Part shown: in pieces, positions 32,284 through 42,973 of the stretch
Layout of the letters: every line of letters starts with the position of its first letter
How positions within the stretch are numbered: the stretch's first letter is position 1
Origin: Aneurinibacillus tyrosinisolvens
Lineage (GTDB): Bacteria > Bacillota > Bacilli > Aneurinibacillales > Aneurinibacillaceae
Reading direction: 5' to 3'
Assembly (NCBI RefSeq): GCF_001015055.1
Contig: NZ_BBWZ01000014.1
Span: 1 to 64,000, forward strand
Length of the DNA stretch: 64,000 nt
The notes under the pieces: model-generated
The model's database searches: none
Told to the model about the DNA's origin: nothing
The model's input: the letters and a program-made list of their open reading frames with translations, nothing else
Translations under genes and position numbers: made by a program

Positions 32284-33147
32284 ATGAGCGCAACCATCAT
32301 GAACGGGAAAGAAGTAGCGGCTCAGGTTAAAAGTGAATTAAAACAAGAGGTTGCTAAGCTGAATAGAGAATATGTGCAACCGGGACTGGCTGTATTATTA
32401 GTGGGAAACCATCCCGCATCGGAAACCTATGTGAAGGCGAAAGAAAAAGCGGCAGCAGAAATCGGCATTCGTTCCTTTTTAATTCGCTACCCGGAGACTG
32501 TTTCGCAGGCTGAATTGCTGCATAGAGTTGAACAGTTGAATCAAGACCCTCAAGTACATGGTATTCTCGTCCAGCTTCCACTGCCGAAACATATTCACGT
32601 TCAAACCGTTATTGACACAATTGACCCGCAAAAGGATGTGGATGGCTTCCATCCGCTGAATATTGGAAGCATGCAAGTTGGAAAAGAGGCGCTGTTGCCG
32701 TGTACACCGTTTGGGATTTTACAACTGTTAAAGCAGTACAAGGTGGATCTGCAGGGCAAACATGCGGTTATTGTCGGACATAGCCATATCGTTGGGAGAC
32801 CGATGGCAACGTTGCTTTTGAATGAAAATGCAACCGTATCTGTATGTCATATTTATACCCAGAATTTAAAAGAAATGACGAGAATGGCCGACATTTTGAT
32901 TGTCGCCGTTGGAAAAAAACACTTGATTACATCTGACATGGTCAAACCGGGTGCCGTTGTAGTTGATGTGGGGATTAACAGGGAAGAAAAGCGGATTTTT
33001 GGAGATTGTGATTTTGAATCCATTAAGGATATCGCTTCGTACATTACGCCTGTACCGGGAGGAGTCGGCCCCATGACGATTTCCATGCTGCTTCATAATA
33101 CGTTACTGGCGGCACGCACTCAAGTGAAAGAGCTTGCTACAGTTTAA
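32284..33147 (+). CDS. folD: Bifunctional methylene-THF dehydrogenase/cyclohydrolase
   Basis: The 287-residue FolD interconverts 5,10-methylene-THF and 10-formyl-THF. Visible motifs: YVKAKEKAAAEIGI with the catalytic Lys, VQLPLPKHI, KDVDGFHPLNIG, the NADP loop VGHSHIVGRPMA and the C-terminal TPVPGGVGPMTISMLLHNT. Under ZTP riboswitch control, it feeds formyl groups to purine synthesis encoded next to it. TGGTGAGGGAGTG precedes the ATG. Confidence 0.95.
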   Translation: MSATIMNGKEVAAQVKSELKQEVAKLNREYVQPGLAVLLVGNHPASETYVKAKEKAAAEIGIRSFLIRYPETVSQAELLHRVEQLNQDPQVHGILVQLPLPKHIHVQTVIDTIDPQKDVDGFHPLNIGSMQVGKEALLPCTPFGILQLLKQYKVDLQGKHAVIVGHSHIVGRPMATLLLNENATVSVCHIYTQNLKEMTRMADILIVAVGKKHLITSDMVKPGAVVVDVGINREEKRIFGDCDFESIKDIASYITPVPGGVGPMTISMLLHNTLLAARTQVKELATV

Positions 33148-33217
33148 TATAACGCGATCGTAAATACCGGCCGCATGGGCGATTATTCAGAAGCCTATGC
33201 GGTCGTTTTAATATATA

Positions 33218-34396
33218 CTATCTTTCCTCTTTATTATTTACCCCGTTAACGCTTAGCTGCTGTAAGGCTTGTGCTGCGTAGTTCCTTGCTGTTTCCACAT
33301 TATCAGAAGTGGACAGGGTTACGGCTATGCGCCGGCCTATTGAAGTAACCGGTTTTCCAAAAATGCGAACCTGGGTGTTCGATACGGATAAAGCCTGTTC
33401 CAGCCCTTGTATACTATAGGTCTCCAGCTCTTCATTTGCTTTTAGCGGCCGGCTTGCACCAGGGGAGATCAACGTAATCTCAGGGATAGGAAGCCCCAGA
33501 ATTGCGCGGACATGGATAGCGAACTCAGAAAGATTCTGCGTGACTAAAGTGACCAAACCCGTGTCGTGTGGACGGGGAGAAACTTCGCTAAAATATACTT
33601 TATCTTTTGCCAGGAATAATTCCACACCGAATATGCCATATCCGCCAAGAGATTCCGTAATCGTGTAAGCAATTTTTTTCGCTTCTTCAATTTGTTGTTC
33701 TGTCATATTATGCGGCTGCCAGGATTCAATGTAATCACCGCTTTGTTGCACATGGCCGATCGGGGCGCAGTATAATGTTCCATTTACTGAACGAACGGTG
33801 AGGAGAGTAATCTCGGATTCAAACGTAATGAATTCCTCGACAATGACCCGGCCATGCTTTACTCTTCCGCCCTCCATCGCTTCTTTCCAACAACGCTCAA
33901 TATCTTCTTCAGACCGGCAGATACTCTGTCCCTTTCCCGATGAGCTCATAATCGGTTTAACAACACAAGGAAATCCAATTGCTTTTATTGCCTGAATAAA
34001 TTGTTCATATGTATCAGCAAACTCGTACTTCGCCGTAGGTAACTTTAACGTTTCTGCTGCTAATCGCCGGATTCCTTCTCTGTCCATCGTCAATTGTATG
34101 GCCCGGGCCGTAGGAATAACTCGAAATCCCTCGTCCTCTAATTTTAACAACTCAGATGTTGCGATGGCCTCAATCTCAGGAACGATTAAATCGGGTTTTT
34201 CTTCTTCCACGATTTTTCGTATTTGCTCTGGATCCAGCATATCAATCACATAGCTGCGATGTGCCACCTGCATAGCCGGAGCATCCGCATATCTATCAAC
34301 GGCAATTGTTTCGATACCCAGACGCTGGGCTTCAATTATTACTTCCTTACCGAGTTCACCTGATCCTAACAGCAGCATTTTTTTTGATTGGTACAT
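33218..34396 (-). CDS. purT: Formate-dependent GAR transformylase (ATP-grasp)
   Basis: The ~392-residue ATP-grasp enzyme formylates glycinamide ribonucleotide with formate and ATP, bypassing the folate-dependent PurN. Motifs: [27 protein letters not shown], the ATP loop [53 protein letters not shown] fits the ATG at 34396 (MYQSKKM). It is on the minus strand downstream of purF, with paired PurBox-like sites in front. Confidence 0.93.
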   Translation of the reverse strand: MYQSKKMLLLGSGELGKEVIIEAQRLGIETIAVDRYADAPAMQVAHRSYVIDMLDPEQIRKIVEEEKPDLIVPEIEAIATSELLKLEDEGFRVIPTARAIQLTMDREGIRRLAAETLKLPTAKYEFADTYEQFIQAIKAIGFPCVVKPIMSSSGKGQSICRSEEDIERCWKEAMEGGRVKHGRVIVEEFITFESEITLLTVRSVNGTLYCAPIGHVQQSGDYIESWQPHNMTEQQIEEAKKIAYTITESLGGYGIFGVELFLAKDKVYFSEVSPRPHDTGLVTLVTQNLSEFAIHVRAILGLPIPEITLISPGASRPLKANEELETYSIQGLEQALSVSNTQVRIFGKPVTSIGRRIAVTLSTSDNVETARNYAAQALQQLSVNGVNNKEER

Positions 34397-34432
34397 TATC
34401 TTTCCTCCCATTCATTGATATATATAATATAT

Positions 34433-34469
34433 ACGAACATTATATAGATTGAAATGATAAATTGTTCGT
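34433..34469. promoter_or_regulatory. Inverted PurBox-like pair upstream of purT
   Basis: ACGAACAT (34433-34440) and ATTGTTCGT (34461-34469) are inverted GAAC/GTTC cores separated by 25 bp. PurR of Bacillus binds two inverted PurBoxes (CCGAAC type) at similar spacing. The AT-rich context and position before purT fit; one C of the core is missing in each. Confidence 0.5.
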
Positions 34470-34476
34470 TTTTTAT

Positions 34477-35856
34477 TTATTTTAAATACAATTGGGTAGG
34501 ATAAGCGCCATTAAAACAGGCGATACACCGATTTGGAATTTCAGCCATATCGACGTCTACAGCTTTTAACAGGCCTTCATTACTTAAAAAGGCTAATGAA
34601 TCCGCACCAATTAAATGCCCCATTGCCTGCTCTTCTTCAACCTTGCTGGCAAACAGTTCTTCCTTTGTCGGCATATCCACCCCATAAAAACAAGGATTTT
34701 TAACCATGGGAGAGCTAATCCGGACATGGACTTCTTTGGCGCCGGCTTGTCTGATTAACTGAACAATCCGTTTGCTCGTCGTCCCCCGTACGATGGAATC
34801 GTCAACCAAAACCACCCTTTTTCCATCCAGAATGTCTCGAACCGCACTTAATTTCAGCCGTACAGCCAATTCACGTAATTCTTGCGTCGGTTCAATGAAT
34901 GAACGCCCAACATAAGGATTTTTAATGAGTCCGATCTCATAGGGAACCCCTGATTGTTCGGCATACCCAATGGCAGCGGGGATGCTGGATTCAGGAACGC
35001 CAATGACAATATCCGCTTCTACCGGATGCTCTTCCGCCAGAATTTGGCCTAGTTCTTTTCGGGTAGCTAACACGCTTTTCCCGCGGATCATACTGTCAGC
35101 ACGGGCAAAATAAACGAATTCAAAGGAACATAGAGATTGCTTTTCCTGTGTGGCAAACCGGCCGGTTTGCACGCCATTTTCATCAATCAAAAGCCACTCT
35201 CCCGGCTCGACATCCCGCCAAAACCTGGCGTCTACCGCGTCCAGGGCACAGGTTTCAGAAGCGGCTACATAACTATCCCCGATTTTCCCAAGGCTGAGAG
35301 GACGCAGCCCATGTGGATCTAAGGCAATGATCATCTTTTTTTCGGTCATCATGAGCAAAGCAAATGCTCCTTCAATACGCTGCAGGACGGCTGGTGCCGC
35401 TTCCTCGAAGTGCTTTTTTGCCGAGCGTGCAAGCAGGTGAGCAATGATTTCTGTATCGGTTGTCGTTTGAAAAATACTTCCCTGTTCATGGAGAATTTTT
35501 CGCTCAAAATTCGCATTAACCAAATTTCCATTGTGAGCGATGGCCAAGTCTCCTTCACGGTATTTGAAAACAAGCGGCTGTGCATTGCGCACTAAGCTTT
35601 CTCCCGTGGTGGAGTAGCGAACATGGCCAATCGCCATCGTTCCATTCAATTGGTTCAGAATGTCCCGTGTAAATACTTGTGTAACCAGCCCCATCCCACG
35701 ATGATAGTTGAATCTTTCACCATCGCTCACCACAATTCCCGCACTTTCCTGACCGCGGTGCTGTAAGGCGTGTAACCCGTAATACGTTAAATCAGCGGCC
35801 TTAGGGTGGTTGAATATACCAAACACCCCGCATTCTTCCTGTAGCTTTGAAGACAT
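34477..35856 (-). CDS. purF: Amidophosphoribosyltransferase
   Basis: The 459-residue enzyme of the first committed purine step has a short propeptide MSSKLQEE before Cys9-Gly-Val-Phe-Gly (N-terminal nucleophile glutaminase), then the PRPP loop VVLVDDSIVRGTTS. Cys residues in CIACFNG, NPCFYG and CSFEF fit the Fe-S-containing B. subtilis class. In B. subtilis purF lies between purL and purM; here it is on the opposite strand, outside the operon. GGGAGGGAT precedes the ATG. Confidence 0.95.
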   Translation of the reverse strand: MSSKLQEECGVFGIFNHPKAADLTYYGLHALQHRGQESAGIVVSDGERFNYHRGMGLVTQVFTRDILNQLNGTMAIGHVRYSTTGESLVRNAQPLVFKYREGDLAIAHNGNLVNANFERKILHEQGSIFQTTTDTEIIAHLLARSAKKHFEEAAPAVLQRIEGAFALLMMTEKKMIIALDPHGLRPLSLGKIGDSYVAASETCALDAVDARFWRDVEPGEWLLIDENGVQTGRFATQEKQSLCSFEFVYFARADSMIRGKSVLATRKELGQILAEEHPVEADIVIGVPESSIPAAIGYAEQSGVPYEIGLIKNPYVGRSFIEPTQELRELAVRLKLSAVRDILDGKRVVLVDDSIVRGTTSKRIVQLIRQAGAKEVHVRISSPMVKNPCFYGVDMPTKEELFASKVEEEQAMGHLIGADSLAFLSNEGLLKAVDVDMAEIPNRCIACFNGAYPTQLYLK

Positions 35857-36001
35857 ACTATCCCTCCCATCTTCCCTCTATTTACCCATATTCTCTACCC
35901 CTTAAGAGAATTTATCCTAATCCATACTGTCGGATTTTTATAAGTATAAATTCGTTAAGCAGGAAATCCTAACGTATGAATGAACAAAGGAAAGGAGTGA
36001 G

Positions 36002-36493
36002 ATGGTTATGACTGGCCGGGTGGGGGTAATTATGGGGAGTACATCGGACTGGGAAACGATGAAAGAAACATGCCAGGTGCTGGATGAGCTAGAAATTTCT
36101 TATGAGAAGCAGGTCGTTTCTGCTCACCGGACTCCGGATTTAATGTTTGAATATGCGCAATCAGCCAAACATAGAGGGCTTGAAGTAATTATCGCAGGAG
36201 CGGGTGGTGCCGCTCATTTACCGGGGATGGTCGCTTCTAAAACTGAATTACCCGTCATTGGCGTCCCTATACAATCAGCAGCTTTAAACGGCCTTGATTC
36301 CTTGCTTTCCATTGTGCAAATGCCGGGAGGGGTCCCTGTAGCTACCGTAGCAATCGGAAAAGCGGGTGCCATAAATGCCGGACTATTGGCAGCCGAAATT
36401 CTCGGAATCAAATATCCCGAAATTCAACACAAAACTGTGGAACGGAGAGAGAAAATTCGGATAAGCGTACTGGAAGGAGGGCGGCTTCCTTGA
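36002..36493 (+). CDS. purE: N5-CAIR mutase, catalytic subunit
   Basis: The 163-residue class I PurE has the GSTSDWETM substrate loop, VSAHRTPD and [11 protein letters not shown]. It converts N5-carboxyaminoimidazole ribonucleotide to CAIR in purine synthesis. First gene of the plus-strand pur operon; GAAAGGAGTGAG precedes the start. The intergenic region 35857-36001 shared with purF has only weak PurBox-like sequences (for example TGTCGGATTT near 35930). Confidence 0.95.
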   Translation: MVMTGRVGVIMGSTSDWETMKETCQVLDELEISYEKQVVSAHRTPDLMFEYAQSAKHRGLEVIIAGAGGAAHLPGMVASKTELPVIGVPIQSAALNGLDSLLSIVQMPGGVPVATVAIGKAGAINAGLLAAEILGIKYPEIQHKTVERREKIRISVLEGGRLP

Positions 36494-37641
36494 AAATGGT
36501 TCAACCGGGCTCAACCATTGGAATTTTAGGTGGAGGGCAGCTAGGAAGGATGATGGCGCTGGCGGGACGGAATATGGGGTACCGTTTTGTTGTGCTCGAT
36601 CCCACTGAGGATTCCCCATGCGGGCAGGTAGCAGATAACCAGATTACGGCTTCTTTTTCCGATATGGAAGCAGCCAGACAATTAGCCTTATTATCCGATG
36701 TGGTGACCTATGAATTTGAGAACGTGGACGCTCAGATAGCGGCACAGCTGGAAAGAGATTCTTTTGTTCCCCAGGGAAGTGAACTTCTCAGGATCACGCA
36801 GCATCGGGTTCGGGAAAAATCAACCTTAACGTCCGCCGGGGTTCCGATCGCTCCTTTCCAGGTTATCCAATCTGAGAAGGATTTACAAAAAGCGATCAGT
36901 GTTTTAGGATTGCCGTCCGTGGTGAAAACAGCCACAGGGGGCTATGACGGAAAAGGGCAGTGGGTCATTCGAAATGAAAAGCAGATTCCACTGGCTTTTC
37001 AAGAAGCGGCCAAAACAGGTCTTGAATTAATCGTTGAACAATTCATCCTGTTTGAAAAGGAGCTATCGGTCGTTATTGCACGGAATTTGCAGGGCGAAGT
37101 AAAGGCTTTTCCAGCAGGCGAAAACATACATATTGGCAACATTTTGCATCAGACTGTTGTGCCTGCCAGAATTAGCAAGGAACAAGCAAAAAGGGCAGAA
37201 GAAATTGCCTTCAAAATAGCTGATGCTTTACAAGTTGTGGGGCTGATTGCCGTTGAAATGTTCCTCACCACGGACGGAGATATCTTAGTGAATGAATTGG
37301 CGCCAAGGCCTCACAATTCCGGGCATTATACGATGGAAGCCTGTGTTACATCCCAATTCGAGCAGCATATCCGGGCTATCTGCGGGCTGCCTCTGGGGGA
37401 TCCCTCCTTATTAACCCCGGTGGTCATGGTGAATATTCTGGGAGAACATCTGGATTTCGTCATGGAAAAAGTACAGCAATTGCCTAATACGGCCAAGCTT
37501 CATTTGTATGGGAAAGCGGAAAGCAGAGAAAAGAGGAAGATGGGGCACATCAACTTTTTGGCCCCTTCCGTGGAAAAAGCTCTTCAACAAATTGATCAGA
37601 TGCAAATCTGGAACCATCCGGAGGAAAGAAATCATGGATAA
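36490..37641 (+). CDS. purK: N5-CAIR synthetase (ATP-grasp)
   Basis: The 383-residue PurK starts at TTG 36490 (GGAAGGAGG 9 nt upstream) and overlaps the purE stop by 4 bp. [24 protein letters not shown] (ATP loop) and [14 protein letters not shown] are diagnostic. It carboxylates AIR using ATP and bicarbonate. The overlaps with purE and purC mean tight translational coupling. Confidence 0.95.
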   Translation: MKMVQPGSTIGILGGGQLGRMMALAGRNMGYRFVVLDPTEDSPCGQVADNQITASFSDMEAARQLALLSDVVTYEFENVDAQIAAQLERDSFVPQGSELLRITQHRVREKSTLTSAGVPIAPFQVIQSEKDLQKAISVLGLPSVVKTATGGYDGKGQWVIRNEKQIPLAFQEAAKTGLELIVEQFILFEKELSVVIARNLQGEVKAFPAGENIHIGNILHQTVVPARISKEQAKRAEEIAFKIADALQVVGLIAVEMFLTTDGDILVNELAPRPHNSGHYTMEACVTSQFEQHIRAICGLPLGDPSLLTPVVMVNILGEHLDFVMEKVQQLPNTAKLHLYGKAESREKRKMGHINFLAPSVEKALQQIDQMQIWNHPEERNHG

Positions 37642-38353
37642 ACGGGAGCAGCTTTATGAAGGAAAAGCAAAAAAAGTATTCAAGACATCAGAACCTGGTT
37701 TATTTTGGCTTGAATACAAAGACGATGCTACCGCCTTTAATGGCGCGAAAAGAGCGCAAATTACAGGCAAAGGGGTTTTGAACAATGAAATTAGCTCGAT
37801 TTTTTTGAGCTTGCTTAAGGAGAAAGGGATCGATAACCATTTTGTGAAGAGAATTTCCGATAGAGAACAAGTGGTTCGTGAAGTACAAATCATTCCCCTT
37901 GAAGTTGTCACTCGAAATATCGCTGCCGGATCGCTGGCCAAAAGGCTAGGCTGGGAGGAAGGAACCCGTCTTTCCAGACCGGTTGTGGAATGGTACTACA
38001 AGGACGATGAATTGGGCGATCCTATGATTAATGATGACCATATAGCCGCTCTTGAGTTAGCCACCGTGAAAGAACTGGCGCAAATTAAGGAGACAAGCCT
38101 AAAGGTCAATGACATTCTAAAGGAATACCTTGCTGCCCGGAACCTCATTCTCGTTGATTTCAAATTGGAATTCGGCAAAACAGCGGAGGGGCACCTTCTC
38201 CTGGCCGATGAAATTTCTCCGGATACGTGCCGTTTTTGGGATGCCACTACGATGGAAAAACTGGATAAAGACCGTTTCCGCCGTGATTTGGGAAATGTAG
38301 AAGATGCTTATCAGGAAATATTGCGCCGGTTAGGAGGAGAGGCTCATGTTTAA
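37634..38353 (+). CDS. purC: SAICAR synthetase
   Basis: The 239-residue enzyme starts at ATG 37634 ([14 protein letters not shown]), 8 bp inside purK; the upstream extension of the frame is not coding in this register. Motifs: [35 protein letters not shown]. It condenses CAIR with aspartate. purB, which normally lies between purK and purC in Bacillus, is absent. Confidence 0.95.
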   Translation: MDKREQLYEGKAKKVFKTSEPGLFWLEYKDDATAFNGAKRAQITGKGVLNNEISSIFLSLLKEKGIDNHFVKRISDREQVVREVQIIPLEVVTRNIAAGSLAKRLGWEEGTRLSRPVVEWYYKDDELGDPMINDDHIAALELATVKELAQIKETSLKVNDILKEYLAARNLILVDFKLEFGKTAEGHLLLADEISPDTCRFWDATTMEKLDKDRFRRDLGNVEDAYQEILRRLGGEAHV

Positions 38354-38594
38354 AGCTACGGTTTACGTAACCTTAAAGGAAAGCGTATTGGATCCTCAGG
38401 GCAATGCGGTTCGCGATTCCCTTCATTCTTTAGGTTTCGATGAAGTGGGAGAAGTTCGAATCGGAAAATATGTGGAGTTAGAAATTGATGCAGGCAAGGA
38501 AGAGGCAGCCCAGAAGCGGGTTAGAGAGATGTGTGAGAAACTCCTTGCGAATACTGTAATTGAAGACTATCGTCTCGAAATGAAGGAGGTGTAG
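38346..38594 (+). CDS. purS: FGAM synthase subunit PurS
   Basis: The 82-residue PurS ([20 protein letters not shown]) bridges PurL and PurQ in the three-part formylglycinamidine ribonucleotide synthase. It overlaps purC by 8 bp and is followed 3 bp later by purQ. Confidence 0.95.
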   Translation: MFKATVYVTLKESVLDPQGNAVRDSLHSLGFDEVGEVRIGKYVELEIDAGKEEAAQKRVREMCEKLLANTVIEDYRLEMKEV

Positions 38595-38597
38595 GAA

Positions 38598-39281
38598 TTG
38601 AAATTTGCTGTGCTTGTGTTTCCAGGCTCCAATTGTGATGTGGACATGTATAAGGGGGTCGAGGATTGCCTTGCGGAGCCCGTGGAGTATGTGTGGCAAA
38701 CAGAAACGGACCTCTCGAAATATGACGCCCTCCTACTGCCAGGAGGATTTTCTTACGGTGATTATCTTCGGCCCGGCGCGATGGCCAGTTATGCTCCGGT
38801 TATGGAACAGGTCAAACAACTGGCGGAGAAGGGGAAGTTAATTCTTGGAATTTGCAACGGATTTCAGATTTTAACTGAGGCAGGCCTGCTGCCGGGAGCT
38901 TTAAGAAGAAATGCCAGCTTAAAATTCCAATGCAAAATGGTTGATTTAAAGGTGGAAAACAACCAGACTCCCTTTACTTCGGACTATGCAAAAGGGGAAT
39001 GGATTAAAATCCCGATTGCCCATGGAGACGGCAATTATTACTGTGACGAGGAAACCCTGCAACAACTTGAAGAAAATAACCAAATTGTTTTTCGCTATGA
39101 GGGACTAAACCCGAATGGTTCCATTGCTGAAATTGCCGGTATTGTAAACAAAGGAGGAAATGTGCTGGGGATGATGCCCCATCCCGAACGTGCGGTTCAT
39201 GAATGGTTAGGTTCTACAGATGGCAGGCGGATGTTTACATCCATCTTTAAGTACTGGAGGGAACGAAACGGTGCAGCATAG
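38598..39281 (+). CDS. purQ: FGAM synthase glutaminase subunit
   Basis: The 227-residue class I glutamine amidotransferase starts at TTG 38598 after GAAGGAGGTG. The nucleophile is in [10 protein letters not shown] and the His-Glu pair in [14 protein letters not shown]. It supplies ammonia to PurL. Its 3' end overlaps purL by 11 bp. Confidence 0.95.
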   Translation: MKFAVLVFPGSNCDVDMYKGVEDCLAEPVEYVWQTETDLSKYDALLLPGGFSYGDYLRPGAMASYAPVMEQVKQLAEKGKLILGICNGFQILTEAGLLPGALRRNASLKFQCKMVDLKVENNQTPFTSDYAKGEWIKIPIAHGDGNYYCDEETLQQLEENNQIVFRYEGLNPNGSIAEIAGIVNKGGNVLGMMPHPERAVHEWLGSTDGRRMFTSIFKYWRERNGAA

Positions 39282-41556
39282 GGAGCCGAATTCTGATGAA
39301 ATAAAGCAACAAAGGGTTTACCGTGAAATGGGTCTTACTGATGAAGAATACGACAAAGCAGTCGAAATTCTTGGACGAAAGCCGAATTATACGGAAACCG
39401 GGATTTTTAGCGTGATGTGGTCTGAACACTGCAGCTATAAAAACTCTAAAGTGGTTCTTCGGCGTTTTCCCACCAAGGGACCGCGGGTTCTTCAAGGGCC
39501 CGGAGAAGGTGCCGGAATTGTAGATATCGGAGACAACCAGGCGGTCGTTTTTAAAATCGAAAGCCATAACCATCCGTCAGCGATTGAGCCCTACCAGGGA
39601 GCTGCAACCGGGGTGGGTGGAATTATCCGCGATGTGTTCTCCATGGGGGCCAGACCGATCGCACTGCTAAATTCCCTGCGTTTTGGCGAGCTGGATAACG
39701 CCAGGACAAAGTATTTGTTCGAAAACGTAGTGGCCGGGATTGCAGGCTACGGAAATTGCATCGGGATTCCAACGGTGGGAGGAGAAATTTATTTCGATTC
39801 CTGTTATGAAGGCAATCCTTTAGTAAATGCGATGTGCGTTGGATTAATTGACCATAATCAAATCCAAAAAGGTGTTGCCAAAGGAATCGGCAATCCGGTG
39901 CTCTATGTGGGGGCGGCAACGGGAAGGGATGGGATTCATGGCGCTACTTTTGCCTCAGAGGAGTTAAATGAGGAGTCGGAGGCGAAACGTCCCGCCGTAC
40001 AGGTCGGAGATCCCTTTATGGAAAAGCTTCTGCTTGAAGCTACGCTGGAACTGATTAATTCTGGGTACGTGGTAGGAATTCAGGATATGGGGGCAGCTGG
40101 ATTAACGAGTTCCAGTTCGGAAATGGCGAGCAAGGCGGGAAATGGTATTGATCTAAATCTGGACCTGGTTCCCCAGCGGGAAAGGGAAATGTCCGCCTAT
40201 GAGATGATGTTGTCTGAATCCCAGGAGCGGATGCTCGTTGTCGTCAAAGAAGGGAAAGAGGATGAAGTTAAGAAAATTTTCGATAAATGGGGCTTGCACT
40301 CTGCTGTTATCGGTCGTGTCACCGATGACAATATGCTCCGCGTGATTCACAAAGGAGGGGTTGTCGCAGAGATTCCTGCGGATAAGCTGGCTGAAGATGC
40401 CCCTGTTTACTGTAAGCCTTCGAAGGTTGCTGCTTATTATCATGAGTTTGCGGAAAAGGACCCGCTCCAGTTACCGGAAACGACGGATTATAACGATATA
40501 CTGCTCAAGCTGTTAGCGTCGCCGACCATTGCCAATAAGGAATGGGTTTACCATCAATATGATTACATGGTTCGTACGAATACAGCGGTTCATCCCGGAT
40601 CCGATGCAGCGGTAATTACAATTCGGGGAACACGGAAGGCGCTCGCTATGACCACGGATTGTAACGCGAGATACGTCTACCTGGATCCTTATGTGGGAGG
40701 AGCGATTGCGGTGGCGGAAGCGGCCCGCAACGTTGTGTGCTCCGGTGCTGAACCGTTAGCCATTACCGATAACTTGAATTTTGGAAGTCCGGAAAAACCA
40801 GAGGTCTTCTGGCAATTTGAACAGGCAGCAGATGGAATAAGCAAAGCATGCCTGGAGCTGGGAACACCGGTCATCGGCGGGAATGTCAGTTTATACAATG
40901 AAACGAGCGGCGTTGCGATTTATCCAACACCCACAATAGGGATGGTAGGACTTATCCATGATGTGGAGCACATTACAACCCAATCGTTTAAGACCGAAGG
41001 CGATTTAATTTTCCTCATTGGGACAACGAAAGCGGAGGTGGGAGGATCAGAATACCAAAAGCTTACCTTAGGTAAAATCGAAGGGCGTCCCCCTCAAATT
41101 GATTTACAAATAGAACGGAATGTGCAGTCGCTAACATTGGAGGCCATTCAAACAGGGTTAGTCAAGTCTGCACATGATCCGGCGGAAGGCGGATTGGCTG
41201 TGGCACTGGCCGAATCCTGCATGGGAGGCGGAATAGGGGCTCAGATTAAAGTCAGCTCCGAATTACGGGCGGATTTATTTCTATTCAGTGAATCCCAATC
41301 ACGGATTTTATTGTCCGTTCCACCTGAACATGTTGAACAACTGAAAGAAATAGCCCAGGACAAAGGCATTATCCTAACGGAGCTTGGGAGCGTCCAGGGA
41401 GATGAGCTCTCTATCCGCGTGAATGGAGAAATCATTATCCAGCAGCCGGTTTCGGGATTAGAAAAGGTGTGGAAGGATACCATACCCCATATCATGAGAT
41501 CGGGAACAATCAAAAGACAACTGACTACCACAGAAATATCCGCAAGTCTGCCATAG
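39271..41556 (+). CDS. purL: FGAM synthase synthetase subunit
   Basis: The 761-residue small-form PurL is of the Gram-positive type. The start is GTG 39271 (SD GGAGGG), not the longer in-frame ATG at 39220, which lies inside purQ. Motifs: [45 protein letters not shown] and [12 protein letters not shown]. It works with PurS and PurQ to make FGAM. In B. subtilis purF follows; here purM follows directly. Confidence 0.95.
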   Translation: MQHREPNSDEIKQQRVYREMGLTDEEYDKAVEILGRKPNYTETGIFSVMWSEHCSYKNSKVVLRRFPTKGPRVLQGPGEGAGIVDIGDNQAVVFKIESHNHPSAIEPYQGAATGVGGIIRDVFSMGARPIALLNSLRFGELDNARTKYLFENVVAGIAGYGNCIGIPTVGGEIYFDSCYEGNPLVNAMCVGLIDHNQIQKGVAKGIGNPVLYVGAATGRDGIHGATFASEELNEESEAKRPAVQVGDPFMEKLLLEATLELINSGYVVGIQDMGAAGLTSSSSEMASKAGNGIDLNLDLVPQREREMSAYEMMLSESQERMLVVVKEGKEDEVKKIFDKWGLHSAVIGRVTDDNMLRVIHKGGVVAEIPADKLAEDAPVYCKPSKVAAYYHEFAEKDPLQLPETTDYNDILLKLLASPTIANKEWVYHQYDYMVRTNTAVHPGSDAAVITIRGTRKALAMTTDCNARYVYLDPYVGGAIAVAEAARNVVCSGAEPLAITDNLNFGSPEKPEVFWQFEQAADGISKACLELGTPVIGGNVSLYNETSGVAIYPTPTIGMVGLIHDVEHITTQSFKTEGDLIFLIGTTKAEVGGSEYQKLTLGKIEGRPPQIDLQIERNVQSLTLEAIQTGLVKSAHDPAEGGLAVALAESCMGGGIGAQIKVSSELRADLFLFSESQSRILLSVPPEHVEQLKEIAQDKGIILTELGSVQGDELSIRVNGEIIIQQPVSGLEKVWKDTIPHIMRSGTIKRQLTTTEISASLP

Positions 41557-41572
41557 GAAGGAGGGCCACAAC

Positions 41573-42604
41573 ATGAGTGAAGCTTACCGGAGAGCCGGAG
41601 TAGACATTGATGCCGGAAATGAAGCAGTGGAACGAATGAAAAAGCATGTGCAAAAGACGTTACGCCCCGAGGTTTTAACGGGACTTGGAGGATTTGGCGC
41701 ACTATTTCAGCTTGATTTGCAAAAATATCAGCAACCCGTTCTTGTTTCTGGAACGGATGGAGTGGGAACGAAGCTCATGCTTGCTTTTATGATGGACAAG
41801 CATGATACCATCGGCATTGACGCCGTGGCGATGTGTGTGAATGACGTAATTGTTCAGGGGGCAGAACCGCTCTTTTTTCTGGACTACCTGGCTTGCGGAA
41901 AAATTGAACCCCAAAAAATTGAAGCCATTGTCAAAGGAATTGCCGATGGATGCCAACGAGCGGGCTGTTCGTTAATCGGCGGGGAAACGGCTGAAATGCC
42001 GGGAATGTATGCTGACGGGGAGTATGATATTGCCGGGTTTACCGTAGGTGTTGTCGACCGGCCGCAGTTGATTGATGGTTCTTCAATTGAACCAGGCGAT
42101 GTCCTTATTGGGCTAGCTTCCAGCGGCATTCACAGCAATGGATTTTCCCTCGCTCGCAAAGTGCTCCTGGAGGATGCGGGCTTGTCTTTGGATCAATCCA
42201 TTGAATCCCTGGGAAGAACACTGGGTGAAGCCTTACTTGAACCGACCAGAATTTACGTAAAACCTATTCTTGAAACACTCAAGGAGTACACCATAAAGGG
42301 AATGGTACATATTACGGGAGGGGGATTCTATGATAATATCCCTCGGATTCTCCCGGATGGTACGGAAGCAAAGGTTGAACTGGGAACATGGCCCATTCAT
42401 CCTGTTTTTTCACTTATTCAAAGCAAGGGGAATATCTCCAGTTATGATATGTTTCGTACCTTTAATATGGGAATTGGATTTATTCTTATGGTACGTCCAG
42501 AAGATGAAGTAGCTGTAATCAAGAAATTATCCTCACTAGGTGAAATTGCCTTTACCATTGGCAAAATTCGTTCGGGAAATCAGGGGTGCTCGGTTACGGT
42601 ATAA
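41573..42604 (+). CDS. purM: AIR synthetase
   Basis: The 343-residue PurM has [36 protein letters not shown] and [13 protein letters not shown]. It closes the imidazole ring of AIR. It is the last gene of this pur operon; purN, purH and purD do not follow. GGAAGGAGG precedes the ATG/GTG region at 41573. Confidence 0.95.
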   Translation: MSEAYRRAGVDIDAGNEAVERMKKHVQKTLRPEVLTGLGGFGALFQLDLQKYQQPVLVSGTDGVGTKLMLAFMMDKHDTIGIDAVAMCVNDVIVQGAEPLFFLDYLACGKIEPQKIEAIVKGIADGCQRAGCSLIGGETAEMPGMYADGEYDIAGFTVGVVDRPQLIDGSSIEPGDVLIGLASSGIHSNGFSLARKVLLEDAGLSLDQSIESLGRTLGEALLEPTRIYVKPILETLKEYTIKGMVHITGGGFYDNIPRILPDGTEAKVELGTWPIHPVFSLIQSKGNISSYDMFRTFNMGIGFILMVRPEDEVAVIKKLSSLGEIAFTIGKIRSGNQGCSVTV

Positions 42605-42754
42605 GTTCAAATGTAAACATTTTTTAAAATGTAGTTGTAGAATAAAGAAAAGTAGAGTAAGATAAACAATATAAAATTTTTCCACTTCTTTTAGCAGATA
42701 CAGCAGGATAAATACACGTTACGTTCGCATGAAAGATTACAACTGAATAGGATA

Positions 42755-42947
42755 GCTCTTATCCAGAGAGGCGGAGGGACTGGCCCGATGAAGCCCGGCA
42801 ACCATCAGATGGGAAATGATATGTTTTCCCATTATGAACGGTGCCAATTCCTGTAGAACAATTTTGTTCTAACAGATGAGAGTGCAGCAGATTACCTTTC
42901 TGTATGCCAACACTCTTCCATCTGTGAAGAGTGTTTTTATTTTTATT
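42755..42947 (+). promoter_or_regulatory. SAM-I (S-box) riboswitch with terminator
   Basis: The leader carries the S-box core: CTCTTATCCAGAGAGG, then GGAGGGACTGGCCCGATGAA, GCCCGGCAACC, and GGTGCCAATTCC followed by GATGAGAG. The terminator AACACTCTTCC/GGAAGAGTGTT-like stem (42907-42936) is followed by a T-rich run. High SAM stops transcription of metI-metC. The 150 bp before it (42605-42754) are AT-rich, with no gene seen. Confidence 0.95.
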
Positions 42948-42973
42948 GCAAAAAAATCAAGGAGGAAACATAC

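Noticed and set aside
36490-37641. purK and purT as duplicates of one function
   Set aside because: Both are ATP-grasp enzymes, but the motifs place them in different families (AIR carboxylation and GAR formylation).
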